The translations under genes were made by a program, and so were the position numbers. A DNA stretch of 64,000 nucleotides, taken from NCBI RefSeq assembly GCF_000745315.1, contig NZ_JQNQ01000001.1:3100001-3164000 (forward strand). The letters run 5' to 3'. Positions within the stretch are counted from its first letter, which is position 1. Every line of letters begins with the position of its first letter. Source of the stretch: Salegentibacter sp. Hel_I_6. GTDB lineage: Bacteria > Bacteroidota > Bacteroidia > Flavobacteriales > Flavobacteriaceae. A model generated the notes under the pieces. The model made no database searches, was not told the DNA's origin, and worked only from the letters and a program-made list of their open reading frames with translations. Below are positions 41,746 through 50,699 of the stretch, one piece after another.

Positions 41746-42324
41746 TTAGAATTTTAATTCTACGTCCAGTTCAAAATTATCGTAGATAGTTTTGTCTCCA
41801 AGGTTATCAAAGAAACTTCCAGAACCATAACGTACATTGTACTTAGAGCGGTCTATAGTAAGTTCTGTAGAAGCTGAATTTTTACTCCAATCTAAATCAA
41901 AAGTTACTGAATGAGTGTCTTCTTTTATAGTAAGATCTCCAACTACACCGAAAGTATTATCACTTTTCTTGGCTACGCTGGTTATTACCAGTTTAGAATT
42001 AGGATATTTTTGAACTCCAAAGAAATCATCTGACTTTAAATGTCCTTCAAGCTTACCTTTGTCCTCTCCTTCTAAGTCGGTAACTGTGATAGAAGTCATA
42101 TCTATTACGAACTCTCCTCCTTTTGGTTCATTATCTTCAACGATAAAATGTCCTTCTTTAAAATCGATCGTTCCATAATGAGATCCGGTTACTTTTTCAC
42201 CTTCCCATTGTACTGAACTTTCTTTTACATCAATTTTCTTTTCCTGTGCGTTTACGTTGGTAAAAGATAAAAGAGATACAATAACTGTAGATGCAAGGGC
42301 ACCTCTAAATAGATTCTTTTTCAT
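41746..42324 (-). CDS. YceI family protein, exported
   Basis: A 192-residue YceI protein with an N-terminal signal peptide (about 1-26, ending NVNAQ). The mature domain matches the neighbour at 41197-41697: VQWEGEKVTGSHYGTIDFKE, EGHLKSDDFFGVQKYPNSKL, VTFDLDWSKN and LTIDRSKYNVRYGSGSFFDN. Probably a periplasmic carrier of a lipid or isoprenoid. Second gene after the nitroreductase in the MarR-controlled operon. Confidence 0.9.
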   Translation of the reverse strand: MKKNLFRGALASTVIVSLLSFTNVNAQEKKIDVKESSVQWEGEKVTGSHYGTIDFKEGHFIVEDNEPKGGEFVIDMTSITVTDLEGEDKGKLEGHLKSDDFFGVQKYPNSKLVITSVAKKSDNTFGVVGDLTIKEDTHSVTFDLDWSKNSASTELTIDRSKYNVRYGSGSFFDNLGDKTIYDNFELDVELKF

Positions 42325-42358
42325 AACAATTTTTGGTTTTAATTAATTTAGTTTTGAT

Positions 42359-42991
42359 TTATATTAAATGGAATAATTCCTCTTCTTGTTTTCTTACTTT
42401 TTTGGCGTGCTGTAATTGATCTTCGTCACTTCTATACCCAGCCGTGGCAATAACAGCGGTAGTTAAATTTGTTCCTGAAATCCCCAATATCTCATCAAAC
42501 TTTTCAGCATCAAAACCTTCCATAGGGCAGGTATCCACCTTTAAATGAGCTGCAGCTGAAAGTAGATTTCCTAATGCGATATAGGTTTGCTTTTGTGCCC
42601 AGATCTTTTGTTGATCTTCAGACTTTCCTAAAATATTAGAAGTCAGCATATCTTTTAAACCACTCAGATCCTGAACCTGAATTTCTCGAATTTTACTGAT
42701 ATTCTCTAGATAAGCATCTATATAAGCTTCATTTAATTTCTTAAGTCCAACAAAAACAAATACGTGGGAAGCATCGGTAAGTTGCGACTGATCCCAGGCA
42801 GCAGCTTTAAGTTTTTCTTTGGTTTCTTTATCTGAAATTACAAATACCTCATAAGGTTGAAGCCCATAAGATGAAGCGGAAAGTTGGATACTTTTTTGCA
42901 ATTTCTCTACGTCCTCTTTACTTAGAGATTTTGTAGTATCAAATTTTTTGGTCGCATAGCGCCAGTTTAAATTCTCTATATAATTCTCCAT
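42359..42991 (-). CDS. NAD(P)H-dependent oxidoreductase, nitroreductase family
   Basis: A 210-residue FMN-dependent nitroreductase: WRYATKKFDTTKSLSKED (about 10-27), IQLSASSYGLQPYEVFVIS (36-54), SHVFVFVGLKK and CPMEGFDAEKFDEILGI (about 155-171), YRSDEDQLQHAKKVRKQEEE at the end. It reduces nitro groups or quinones with NAD(P)H. It begins 2 bp after the MarR gene stop, so regulator and enzyme are cotranscribed; substrates of MarR-linked nitroreductases are often the inducers. Confidence 0.92.
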   Translation of the reverse strand: MENYIENLNWRYATKKFDTTKSLSKEDVEKLQKSIQLSASSYGLQPYEVFVISDKETKEKLKAAAWDQSQLTDASHVFVFVGLKKLNEAYIDAYLENISKIREIQVQDLSGLKDMLTSNILGKSEDQQKIWAQKQTYIALGNLLSAAAHLKVDTCPMEGFDAEKFDEILGISGTNLTTAVIATAGYRSDEDQLQHAKKVRKQEEELFHLI

Positions 42992-42993
42992 AC

Positions 42994-43443
42994 CTAGTTT
43001 CTTATTTTATTTAAACAATTAGTAACAATTTCAATTTCTTCTTCGCTGATGTCCTGAATTAGCTCTTTTTCTACTGCATCTACTTGTGGATCGATTTCTT
43101 CTAGTAGATCCAGACCTTTATCAGTAATACTTATTTCAACTTTACGCCGGTTGGCCTCACAAATAATTCTTTCAGTTAATCCCTTGGTTATAAGTTTATC
43201 TACCAGCCTGGTGGTGTTGCTCATCTTGCTCACCATACGTTCCTGGATAGTACTAAGATTTGCCGGTTTCCCTTTTTGTCCTCTTAAAATTCTAAGCACA
43301 TTAAACTGTTGAATTGAAATATCGAATGGTTTTAAAGCAGCTGCCACCTGTTCATCAATAAGATTTGCAGTAACCAAAATGCTAAGACTTAGCTTTCTGG
43401 CCGGCGGTAAATTATTTGTTTTTAATTGATCTTCGATTTTCAT
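42994..43443 (-). CDS. MarR family transcriptional regulator
   Basis: About 149 residues from MKIEDQLKTNN. Winged-helix pattern: IDEQVAAALKPFDISIQQFN, VLRILRGQKGKPANLSTIQE (about 55-74), RMVSKMSNTTRLVDKLITKG (recognition helix) and the wing ERIICEANRRKVEISITDKG. MarR proteins are dimeric repressors released by small aromatic ligands. Longer in-frame starts (ATG 43458, TTG 43470) fall in the palindrome ATTTGTATATACAAAT at 43457-43472, which is better explained as its operator. Heads the operon with the nitroreductase and two YceI genes. Confidence 0.92.
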   Translation of the reverse strand: MKIEDQLKTNNLPPARKLSLSILVTANLIDEQVAAALKPFDISIQQFNVLRILRGQKGKPANLSTIQERMVSKMSNTTRLVDKLITKGLTERIICEANRRKVEISITDKGLDLLEEIDPQVDAVEKELIQDISEEEIEIVTNCLNKIRN

Positions 43444-43456
43444 TTGTCTAAACAAC

Positions 43457-43472
43457 ATTTGTATATACAAAT
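43457..43472. promoter_or_regulatory. MarR operator
   Basis: Perfect 16-bp palindrome ATTTGTATATACAAAT, 13 bp before the MarR ATG. Size and TTGTATATACAA core are typical for MarR-type repressor sites, so autoregulation of the operon is likely. Confidence 0.7.
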
Positions 43473-43640
43473 ATAAGCCGGATTTACAATTTAGATCAAA
43501 ATGAAATGTTAAATTTTTCCAGTAGGAATCGAAGGCAATTGGAAGCTCTGTTTTTTAAAACTTTCAATATCTTTACACTGAAAAATATATTAGGAATCAC
43601 AGATCACCTTCATTAAGGGGATTATTTAAAAATAAAATTT

Positions 43641-43955
43641 ATGAAAGAACTTAATCAGGATGAATGGCAATCACAGCTGGAAAAAGATGAAAATGCAGTG
43701 ATTTTAGACGTAAGAACCGAAGAAGAAGTAGAGGAAGGGTATATTCCTAAAGCTAAAAACCTTGATATTTATAAAGGTCAGGAATTTGTAAATGAAGTAG
43801 AAAAGCTGGATAAGGATAAAAATTATTATATCTATTGCCGCTCCGGAAAGCGCAGTGCACAGGCCTGTACTATTTTAGACCAGATGGGATTTGCCAACAC
43901 CTATAACCTTGAAGGAGGTTTTATGGAGTGGGATGGTGAGAAAACTGAGGATTAA
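43641..43955 (+). CDS. Rhodanese-like domain protein
   Basis: A 104-residue single rhodanese domain: VILDVRTEEEVEEGYIPKAK (about 20-39) and the active-site loop YIYCRSGKRSAQACTIL with catalytic Cys (about residue 66), then YNLEGGFMEWDG. The six-residue loop CRSGKR is the sulfur-transfer form. It carries sulfane sulfur between thiols; the partner is unknown. Monocistronic, followed by a strong terminator. TATCTTTA near 43568 is a possible promoter, one base off consensus. Confidence 0.92.
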   Translation: MKELNQDEWQSQLEKDENAVILDVRTEEEVEEGYIPKAKNLDIYKGQEFVNEVEKLDKDKNYYIYCRSGKRSAQACTILDQMGFANTYNLEGGFMEWDGEKTED

Positions 43956-43957
43956 AT

Positions 43958-43996
43958 AAAAAGAAAGCAGTAAATAATTTTTACTGCTTTCTTTTT
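43958..43996. terminator. Bidirectional terminator
   Basis: AAAGAAAGCAGTAAA and its complement TTTACTGCTTTCTTT form a long hairpin right after the rhodanese stop and just before the stop of the convergent gene at 43999. A-rich and T-rich edges let it serve both transcripts. Confidence 0.85.
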
Positions 43997-43998
43997 AT

Positions 43999-45216
43999 TT
44001 AATTGGATCTATCTATTAATAACCAACGCGTTCCTATACTAATTATAGTGAGAATTTCTTTGGCGGCGATATTAGTGATGGTCGTATTATTTTGAAGGTC
44101 AAATAAGGTATCACCATTTTGAAAATTTAGGGAAGTGCTGCCGCTTCCCTGCCAGCCAATTAAAATTAATTCCCTGCCTCTAAAAGAAGCAGCGGGAGGG
44201 ATTGTAATCGAGGAAGGGCTATTAGTTATTCTTAAATAATAAACTTCAGGACCAATGGTATAATTGCCAGAACTGCCTGTACTAACATAATTTCTGGTGT
44301 GATTGTGTTTCCAATCAACTTTTCCTGAATTATCTGAAACTAAAATTTGGTTCTCTTCTCCCCGGGAATCAGGTAAAGTATATTCTACTGCCGGGGTTTT
44401 TCCTATTCCTACAGGGCCGGCAAAATATCCGGCAAAAACTCTGGAGCTGGAGTTTCCTTCAGCTTTAGCATAAATTGCATAGATATTCCCTCTACCGGTG
44501 GGAGTTCCAATTTCAGTTAGAATACCATAATTATTACTATTAGCTCCTTCAGTTCTACCCACCTTATTATAAATTCCAAATATATCTTTGCTACCAGTGG
44601 TTTTATTGGTAACATTATGAATCCCGTAGCGTTCGCCTTCACCCTCACTGGAAACATTTAATTTTAATCCATATTTGATCGCATTTGTTTTGCTGCGATT
44701 CCTTATTTCAATGCCATAGGTATTTCTTGTTTCTGCGGAATTATTATTATCTATTTCCAGACCTTTTTTGATATCCTGAGCATCATCAGAAGTTATTGCA
44801 ATTTGTAATTTACTCTGAATTTCTTCAGTACCAATTCCGATATTTCCTTTTCTGAATAAATTATCATCGATATTCCCCGGGCTCTGAGTAGTATTCGGCT
44901 TATAAAAATTAACTGCTTTAGCATCGGAAACTATAGACTTCCATTCACTTTCCTGCTGATGCCAATAGTAAAAGCCGGTAGGCGAATTATTAAAGGTTTG
45001 ACTGAGAAAAACAAGCATTCCATGTTGTTCTACTCCTGGGTTTTGGGAAGGAAATTTTTTAATCCTTGGTATTAAAATTCCGTCTATTTTAGAAGGATTA
45101 TCGGTATCGGTGGCGATTACATCTAATTGCGCACCGGGCTCTGTGGTGCCAATACCAACTTGAGAAAATACTGGAATTGCAAAAAACAAAAAATAAGAAA
45201 ATATAAATCTTTTCAT
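43999..45216 (-). CDS. Secreted VGIGTT-type structural protein
   Basis: A 405-residue exported protein with signal peptide (1-18, ending PVFSQ) followed by VGIGTTEPGAQLDVIA, the common start of large Bacteroidota surface or spike-like proteins; GNIGIGTEEIQSKLQI repeats it near residue 125. The middle is beta-rich with GLEIDNNNSAETRNTYGI-type turns, and the C-terminus (about 330-405) looks like a compact beta domain. It resembles phage tail-fibre-like trimers in style. Role in adhesion is possible but unproven. Confidence 0.75.
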   Translation of the reverse strand: MKRFIFSYFLFFAIPVFSQVGIGTTEPGAQLDVIATDTDNPSKIDGILIPRIKKFPSQNPGVEQHGMLVFLSQTFNNSPTGFYYWHQQESEWKSIVSDAKAVNFYKPNTTQSPGNIDDNLFRKGNIGIGTEEIQSKLQIAITSDDAQDIKKGLEIDNNNSAETRNTYGIEIRNRSKTNAIKYGLKLNVSSEGEGERYGIHNVTNKTTGSKDIFGIYNKVGRTEGANSNNYGILTEIGTPTGRGNIYAIYAKAEGNSSSRVFAGYFAGPVGIGKTPAVEYTLPDSRGEENQILVSDNSGKVDWKHNHTRNYVSTGSSGNYTIGPEVYYLRITNSPSSITIPPAASFRGRELILIGWQGSGSTSLNFQNGDTLFDLQNNTTITNIAAKEILTIISIGTRWLLIDRSN

Positions 45217-45333
45217 CTTACTAAAAATACCGGTTAATGAAGGAGGTGTTTTTTAGTTAGGCGTGCTTTGGATTTTTAAATATACTTTTTGAAATAACTT
45301 ATTCCGAAATTTTACAATATTTAAGGGAAATCC

Positions 45334-47343
45334 CTAGGCTTGTGCTTCTTTTACTTTATTTTGAAGCATTTTTATTTCATCGCGATGTTTTGCTGCAGCC
45401 ATAAAGTCGAGATCTTTTGCAGCCTTTTCCATGGCCTTTCTTTTCTCGCGGATTCGCTTTTCCAAATCGGGTTTGCTCATATAAGCCACTTCAGCTTCCG
45501 CAGCTTTGGTAGTTAGTGGTTTTTCGGCATCATACACATCTAGTTTTTCCTTGATCAAAGTGCTGTTCTCAAGTTTCTTCACCAGTGGGGTAGGACGAAG
45601 GTTATTTTCCTTATTATAATCTATCTGCTTATTTCTTCGGTATTCGGTTTGATCAATAGTTTTTTGCATACTATCGGTAATCTTATCAGCATACAAAATT
45701 GCCTTTCCTTCTACGTGACGGGCTGCCCGACCAATAGTTTGAGTAAGTGACCGATTACTTCTTAGAAAACCTTCCTTATCGGCATCTATTACTGCGACTA
45801 AAGAAACCTCGGGAAGATCTAAACCTTCTCTCAACAAGTTTACTCCAATTAAAACATCAAACAATCCACGGCGTAAATCCTGCATAATTTCTACTCGTTC
45901 CAGGGTGTCTACATCCGAATGGATATAGCGACATCTAATATCAATTCTCGTAAGGTACTTCGCCAGTTCTTCAGCCATTCTTTTAGTAAGCGTAGTGACT
46001 AGCGTTCTTTGATCTTTTTCGATTCGTGTATGAATTTCTTCAATAAGATCATCTATTTGATTTAAACTTGGTCGCACCTCAATAACCGGATCCAGAAGTC
46101 CGGTAGGCCTAATCACCTGCTCTACATAAACTCCTTCAGATTTTTGTAATTCGTAATCTGCAGGAGTGGCACTTACATAAATCACCTGGTTTTGTAGCGC
46201 TTCAAATTCTTCAAATTTTAATGGGCGGTTATCCATCGCAGCTGGAAGTCTAAATCCATATTCTACCAAAGTTTCCTTTCTGGATCTATCTCCCCCATAC
46301 ATCGCATGAACTTGTGGAATAGTCACGTGGCTTTCGTCCACAACCATTAAAAAATCATCGGGAAAATAATCTAAAAGACAGAAAGGTCGGGTGCCGGGTT
46401 GTCTTCCATCCAGGTAACGAGAATAATTCTCAATTCCTGAACAATAACCAAGTTCGCGAATCATTTCCAGGTCGAAATTGGTTCTTTCATCCAGTCGTTT
46501 TGCTTCCAGATGTTTCCCGATATCTCTAAAGTAATCTACCTGTTTTTCGAGATCGTCCTGGATATGATGAATTGCATTTTGCATTACATCGGGTGAGGTT
46601 ACGAACATATTGGCAGGATAAATATTCAGCTTCTCATATTTTTCAATAATGTCATTTGTCCCGGGATTAAAAGCTTCAATTTCTTCAATTTCATCGCCAA
46701 AAAAATGTACCCTAAAAGCATTATCGGCATAACTCGGGAATACATCTACCGTATCTCCTTTTATTCTGAAATTTCCGTGAGTGAACTCTGCTTCAGTTCG
46801 GGAATACAAACTTTGCACCAGTTGATGTAGAAATTTTGTTCGCGAAATTTGCATATCGCGTTCAATAGAAACTACATTTTTACGGAATTCCACCGGGTTA
46901 CCAATACCATACAAACAGGAAACGGAGGCAACTACTATTACATCTCTTCTTCCGCTTAAGAGTGAGGAAGTAGTGCTGAGTCGTAATTTTTCAATTTCTT
47001 CGTTAATCGAAAGATCCTTTTCAATATAAGTTCCCGAAGTAGGAATAAAAGCTTCCGGCTGATAATAATCGTAATAACTTACAAAATATTCCACAGCATT
47101 ATTGGGAAAGAATTGCTTGAATTCTGAATAAAGCTGGGCAGCGAGTGTTTTATTATGAGCCAAAACCAGGGTAGGTTTTTGGACTTCCTGAATAACATTG
47201 GCTACGGAAAAAGTTTTACCAGATCCTGTTACTCCAAGCAGGGTTTGATATTGGTCGTTATTGTTAATTCCACTAACCAACTGATCTATCGCCTTCGGCT
47301 GGTCTCCTGTGGGTTTGTAGTCTGATTCTATCTTAAACTTCAT
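45334..47343 (-). CDS. uvrB: Excinuclease ABC subunit B
   Basis: A 669-residue damage-verification helicase of nucleotide excision repair. Motifs: Walker A GVTGSGKTFSVANVI (about 38-52), beta-hairpin region YYDYYQPEAFIPTSGTYIEK (about 91-110), DEExH-equivalent MVVDESHVTIPQ, EGLDLPEVSLVAVIDADKEG, QTIGRAARHVEGKAI and a C-terminal UvrC-binding helix pair (LEKRIREKRKAMEKAAKDLD). Length normal. The palindrome CTCGATAATCGAG precedes the ATG by 8 bp. Confidence 0.97.
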   Translation of the reverse strand: MKFKIESDYKPTGDQPKAIDQLVSGINNNDQYQTLLGVTGSGKTFSVANVIQEVQKPTLVLAHNKTLAAQLYSEFKQFFPNNAVEYFVSYYDYYQPEAFIPTSGTYIEKDLSINEEIEKLRLSTTSSLLSGRRDVIVVASVSCLYGIGNPVEFRKNVVSIERDMQISRTKFLHQLVQSLYSRTEAEFTHGNFRIKGDTVDVFPSYADNAFRVHFFGDEIEEIEAFNPGTNDIIEKYEKLNIYPANMFVTSPDVMQNAIHHIQDDLEKQVDYFRDIGKHLEAKRLDERTNFDLEMIRELGYCSGIENYSRYLDGRQPGTRPFCLLDYFPDDFLMVVDESHVTIPQVHAMYGGDRSRKETLVEYGFRLPAAMDNRPLKFEEFEALQNQVIYVSATPADYELQKSEGVYVEQVIRPTGLLDPVIEVRPSLNQIDDLIEEIHTRIEKDQRTLVTTLTKRMAEELAKYLTRIDIRCRYIHSDVDTLERVEIMQDLRRGLFDVLIGVNLLREGLDLPEVSLVAVIDADKEGFLRSNRSLTQTIGRAARHVEGKAILYADKITDSMQKTIDQTEYRRNKQIDYNKENNLRPTPLVKKLENSTLIKEKLDVYDAEKPLTTKAAEAEVAYMSKPDLEKRIREKRKAMEKAAKDLDFMAAAKHRDEIKMLQNKVKEAQA

Positions 47344-47351
47344 TCGTGCTG

Positions 47352-47364
47352 CTCGATAATCGAG
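47352..47364. promoter_or_regulatory. Palindrome CTCGATAATCGAG before uvrB
   Basis: Same 13-bp palindrome and 8-bp spacing to the start codon as in front of the TIGR03643 gene (22323-22335). Candidate DNA-damage or light-response operator, or a leader hairpin. Nothing else notable in the uvrB-permease gap. Confidence 0.5.
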
Positions 47365-47569
47365 ATTTAAATGCTTCGAGGCCTGGCTCGAAATTCAAAA
47401 ATTTTTCCATTTATTGCCTTCTGGGCTTGCCGCAAGGTATTTTACTGGCTTATTCACACGAAACTAATCAATAATCCTGCCTATTCAAACTGATAAACTT
47501 TTCCTTAACGTTTTTAGACCGGAAGCTTTAGCATGAAAAATCAATTTGCTAAAATGTCAGTTTTCTAAA

Positions 47570-48406
47570 TTATAGATCACGTTTTTTAAGCAGGCTGTAA
47601 GAAAGAAAAACGAAAATGGCAGTCCACACTATAACAATTAATAATTGATCCCAATGTATGCCATAATCTTTATCAATTTCAGAACCTATTTGGGTGGCTG
47701 CGGTTTGCACTGCAGAGAGACGTGAAAAAGGTTCTTTAATAAGATTGCTCATAGATTCCAGTGGAAAAAATCTGGCAATTTGATCGGCGATTTCAGAATC
47801 CCTGAAAATCTTCCATTTTAAAACCCCGTAAATAATACTTTCTAAAATCCACCAGATAAACAAAAAACCAAGTGCAAAGGCTGAACGTTTTATAAGAATT
47901 CCAAGAAACATACAAAAGGCGAAGAATCCTGTAAGTTTCACGAAGTAGGCAATCATATATTCCATATCTGAAAAGATGATAGAAACTTCAGTAAAGTCTG
48001 AAAAAGAAAGCCCCAGGATCATAGAAACTATAAATAGAAAAAGGGTTGAAAAGAGCGAAAATACTGTTACCGTCAAAAATTTTGAAGCGATAAATTCCTT
48101 TTTACTCAAACCATCAATCAAATTTTGCTTTAGAGTACGGTTACTGTATTCGTTAGACATCATCGAGACGATTACAATAGCGAGGAATAGTTTTAATAAC
48201 GCCGCGATATAAGAATTAAAATGCCAGATATAAGGAAAATTAAAAATTCCCTGGTCTGCTACCCTAAAGTTAATTGCGCCTAAATTGAACTCTATAGAAG
48301 CAATTAAAGCAATAAAAGTTATTAAAATAAAATAAGTGAAAACCAGTATTTTTGCCGAGTGGCTATAGCGTAATTTATGATATTCTATTTCTAAAAGTCG
48401 TAGCAT
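47570..48406 (-). CDS. ABC transporter permease
   Basis: A 278-residue ABC-2-type permease with six hydrophobic helices (about 20-40, 62-85, 110-135, 148-170, 178-200, 255-272) and a cytoplasmic NRTLKQNLIDGLSKKEFIASK loop typical of the family (residue about 89-108). It pairs with the ATPase at 48406-49311; the genes overlap by one base (TAATG). Substrate unknown; bacteriocin-type or lipid exporters of this group are common. Confidence 0.88.
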   Translation of the reverse strand: MLRLLEIEYHKLRYSHSAKILVFTYFILITFIALIASIEFNLGAINFRVADQGIFNFPYIWHFNSYIAALLKLFLAIVIVSMMSNEYSNRTLKQNLIDGLSKKEFIASKFLTVTVFSLFSTLFLFIVSMILGLSFSDFTEVSIIFSDMEYMIAYFVKLTGFFAFCMFLGILIKRSAFALGFLFIWWILESIIYGVLKWKIFRDSEIADQIARFFPLESMSNLIKEPFSRLSAVQTAATQIGSEIDKDYGIHWDQLLIVIVWTAIFVFLSYSLLKKRDL

Positions 48407-49311
48407 TATGCGGTAGGAGTTTGATTGGTTAATGTAAGGAACTGTTCTTCCAGGCTTTCTTTACGTTTTACCAGGTAAGAAAGTGAAAGTCCTTTTTCAA
48501 ACAAATATTCATTGATAGTTTCAGCATCCATAGGTTCTTTGAGAATTGCTGTCACAATATTTTCCTTTTCAGAAACATTTTCTATTCCTGGATGTGCGAT
48601 AAGTAATTCCTGCAATAATTGCATGTTCTTTGCCTGGAGTTCAAAGAAACCGTGGCTGGCATTAATAGCATCTACCGGGCCGCTGTAAAGTTTTTTTCCA
48701 TTTCTTATAATAACCACATGCGAACAAACTTTCTCAACTTCATCCAGTAAATGCGAAGCGAGTAAAATGGTAGTTCCACCGGCGGCGATTTTCCTTATAA
48801 TCTCTCTTATTTGATGAATCCCCTGAGGATCAAGTCCGTTAGTTGGCTCATCTAAAATAAGAATTTCCGGATCGTTAAGTAGGGCAGAAGCTATGGCAAG
48901 TCGTTGCTTCATCCCAAGAGAAAAAGTTCTAAACTTACTGTCTTTTCTATCCAGTAAATTAACGATTTCAAGTTTTTCTTCAATTTTATTTTTGGGAACA
49001 TCTTTAATCTTACAAACCAAAGCCAGGTTTTGTGCTGCGGTCATATAAGGGTAAAAATTAGGATGCTCAATTATGGCCCCTACTTTTTTTAAAGCTTCGT
49101 GCGTTTCAGTTTTCCCGCCAAACCAGGCAAATTCACCAGCGGTTTTATTAACTACGTTCAAAACCATTCCCAGGGTGGTAGATTTTCCGCTACCATTAGG
49201 ACCTAAAATCCCATATACATTGCCTTTTTTTATGGTGAAAGATAAATTATCTACCGCGGTTATTGCGCCATATTTTTTTGTAAGGTCTTTAAGACTTAGA
49301 ATTGTTTCCAA
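48406..49311 (-). CDS. ABC transporter ATP-binding protein
   Basis: A 301-residue ABC ATPase: Walker A GPNGSGKSTTLGM (about 37-49), Q-loop region GAIIEHPNFYPYM, signature FSLGMKQRLAIA (about 130-141), Walker B ILILDEPTNGLDPQG (about 149-163) and switch His in LLASHLLDEV. The C-terminal extension (about 215-301) is typical of the drug or bacteriocin exporter class. Translationally coupled to the permease. Confidence 0.93.
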   Translation of the reverse strand: METILSLKDLTKKYGAITAVDNLSFTIKKGNVYGILGPNGSGKSTTLGMVLNVVNKTAGEFAWFGGKTETHEALKKVGAIIEHPNFYPYMTAAQNLALVCKIKDVPKNKIEEKLEIVNLLDRKDSKFRTFSLGMKQRLAIASALLNDPEILILDEPTNGLDPQGIHQIREIIRKIAAGGTTILLASHLLDEVEKVCSHVVIIRNGKKLYSGPVDAINASHGFFELQAKNMQLLQELLIAHPGIENVSEKENIVTAILKEPMDAETINEYLFEKGLSLSYLVKRKESLEEQFLTLTNQTPTA

Positions 49312-49379
49312 AATTGAAGAAAAGTTTAAAGTAAGACGACGAAGTTAGGTAATTGTTACAGATTTCGCTCTAGAAAGCT

Positions 49380-49387
49380 TATTTTTG
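49380..49387 (+). promoter_or_regulatory. Candidate promoter for the 49406 gene
   Basis: TATTTTTG at 49380-49387 matches TAnnTTTG. It overlaps the TTG that would begin the longest reading frame (49385) and so supports the ATG at 49406. Confidence 0.5.
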
Positions 49388-49405
49388 GTAAAAAGCATAC
49401 CTAAT

Positions 49406-50476
49406 ATGGAAGAAAAGCTGATGTCTAAGAAGAAACCTTCATTTGCTGTAAATGAAAGGTTAAATCGATATCTGGCCAAACATAACCGAAACACCAAAAT
49501 TCCTGTTTTTTACGATGATTTATTGCGTTTTTCCGGTTCAGTGGTGGTCTACGATCAGCACGAAGAAGATACATTTTGGGTACGCTGCTATTATCCAGAT
49601 TTTGAACGTGAAGAAATAGATAACAGCTTAAAACAGGTGTATACCATCATGCATTCTGATGGAAGTGATGATTCACTGGAATTTCTTACCGTAGATGCTA
49701 TAGACTATTGTACGTTCGGAAATTCAAAACCTTTCCGCATAAAAGTGCGAAATATTCTGAATGATAGTTTTACTTATTTCTATGTAAAAAAAGCCGATGC
49801 TTCCCGAATCTACGGACTCGAATTTGAACATTTGCTTTCCCCACACCGAATTAACTTCCTGGTTTATAAAGACACTTTAATTGAAGAACATATTGCCGGT
49901 ATTCCCGGAGATGTCTTTATTGAAGATCATTTACCACTTTGTGATAATAGGGCGCAAACCCAAATAGCAAAGCAGTTTGTGAAATTTAATGAGCGTTGTA
50001 CAGTAAGACTGCTTGGCGATATGCGATCTTATAACTATGTGGTGATTCCCACCCACGATTTTGATCATGTAGAGTATCAAATTAGAGCTATTGATTTTGA
50101 TCAACAATGCTTTGAAGGAAATCTAAAAGTTTACAGGCCCCAGTTTTTTAAGGAGAATTTAAAAATGGTACAACTGGTTCAGGAGAAATTACAGGAATCT
50201 TCTATAGAACAATATAGAAAAGAAGAGCGTTCGCTGCTTGCCAAAAGAATTATTAATACCAGGCCCCGCTATAAAGAATTATTGCGATGTATGATCAATG
50301 ATCATGTCTCCACACAGGAGAATGTGAAAATCTTAAGAAAGGATCTTTATCGGTATACTAATGACATGAAATTTAAGCGCGCCAGCACTATGGGCCAAAT
50401 TTTAAGGACTGCGTTAGATTTTGTACGTCGTAATTATGAAGATGTTAATATGAAACGTTTGCTGGAAAGTTCATAA
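49406..50476 (+). CDS. Conserved protein with a possible kinase-like core
   Basis: A 356-residue protein (start MEEKLMSKKK). Family not recognised. The N-terminal 130 residues look like a beta-rich sensor (VVVYDQHEEDTFWVRCYYPD, YTIMHSDGSDDSLEFLTVDA). The middle contains LLGDMRSYNYVVIP followed by HVEYQIRAIDFDQQ (about 210-245), spaced like the catalytic loop (G-D-x-x-x-x-N) and the metal-binding I-D-F-D of aminoglycoside-phosphotransferase or HipA-like kinases; this is a weak resemblance. A helical C-terminus with many charges follows. Probably conserved in flavobacteria; role unknown. Confidence 0.7.
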   Translation: MEEKLMSKKKPSFAVNERLNRYLAKHNRNTKIPVFYDDLLRFSGSVVVYDQHEEDTFWVRCYYPDFEREEIDNSLKQVYTIMHSDGSDDSLEFLTVDAIDYCTFGNSKPFRIKVRNILNDSFTYFYVKKADASRIYGLEFEHLLSPHRINFLVYKDTLIEEHIAGIPGDVFIEDHLPLCDNRAQTQIAKQFVKFNERCTVRLLGDMRSYNYVVIPTHDFDHVEYQIRAIDFDQQCFEGNLKVYRPQFFKENLKMVQLVQEKLQESSIEQYRKEERSLLAKRIINTRPRYKELLRCMINDHVSTQENVKILRKDLYRYTNDMKFKRASTMGQILRTALDFVRRNYEDVNMKRLLESS

Positions 50477-50516
50477 AAGAAAAATAGGTTATGTGAAAAC
50501 TTTTCTTAAAATCGTC

Positions 50517-50584
50517 ATCCTGAATTTATTTCAGGATCTAAAATGTCGATAATCAGAACAGGTTAGAAACTGAAACAAGTTCAG
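50517..50584. repeat. Two GTCA hairpin repeats
   Basis: Arms ATCCTGAA/TTTCAGGAT at 50517-50537 preceded by GTC and followed by CTAA, and CTGAA/TTCAG at 50570-50584 followed by CTTGACG (opposite orientation). Confidence 0.7.
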
Positions 50585-50641
50585 CTTGACGAAACTATAC
50601 TTTTAATACAACTTTTTTAATGTAAAAACAGTTGAAAAAAA

Positions 50642-50678
50642 GCCACGAATTCACTAATATTATTTGTGTATTCTTGGC
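50642..50678. repeat. Empty inverted pair of the 17-mer repeat
   Basis: GCCACGAATTCACTAAT (50642-50658), three bases, then ATTTGTGTATTCTTGGC (50662-50678), the reverse complement of GCCAAGAATACACAAAT. This is the same inverted pair that frames the GxxExxY gene at 55153-55561, but with no gene between. Confidence 0.8.
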
Positions 50679-50699
50679 TATTATCTTTTGAAGATATTA

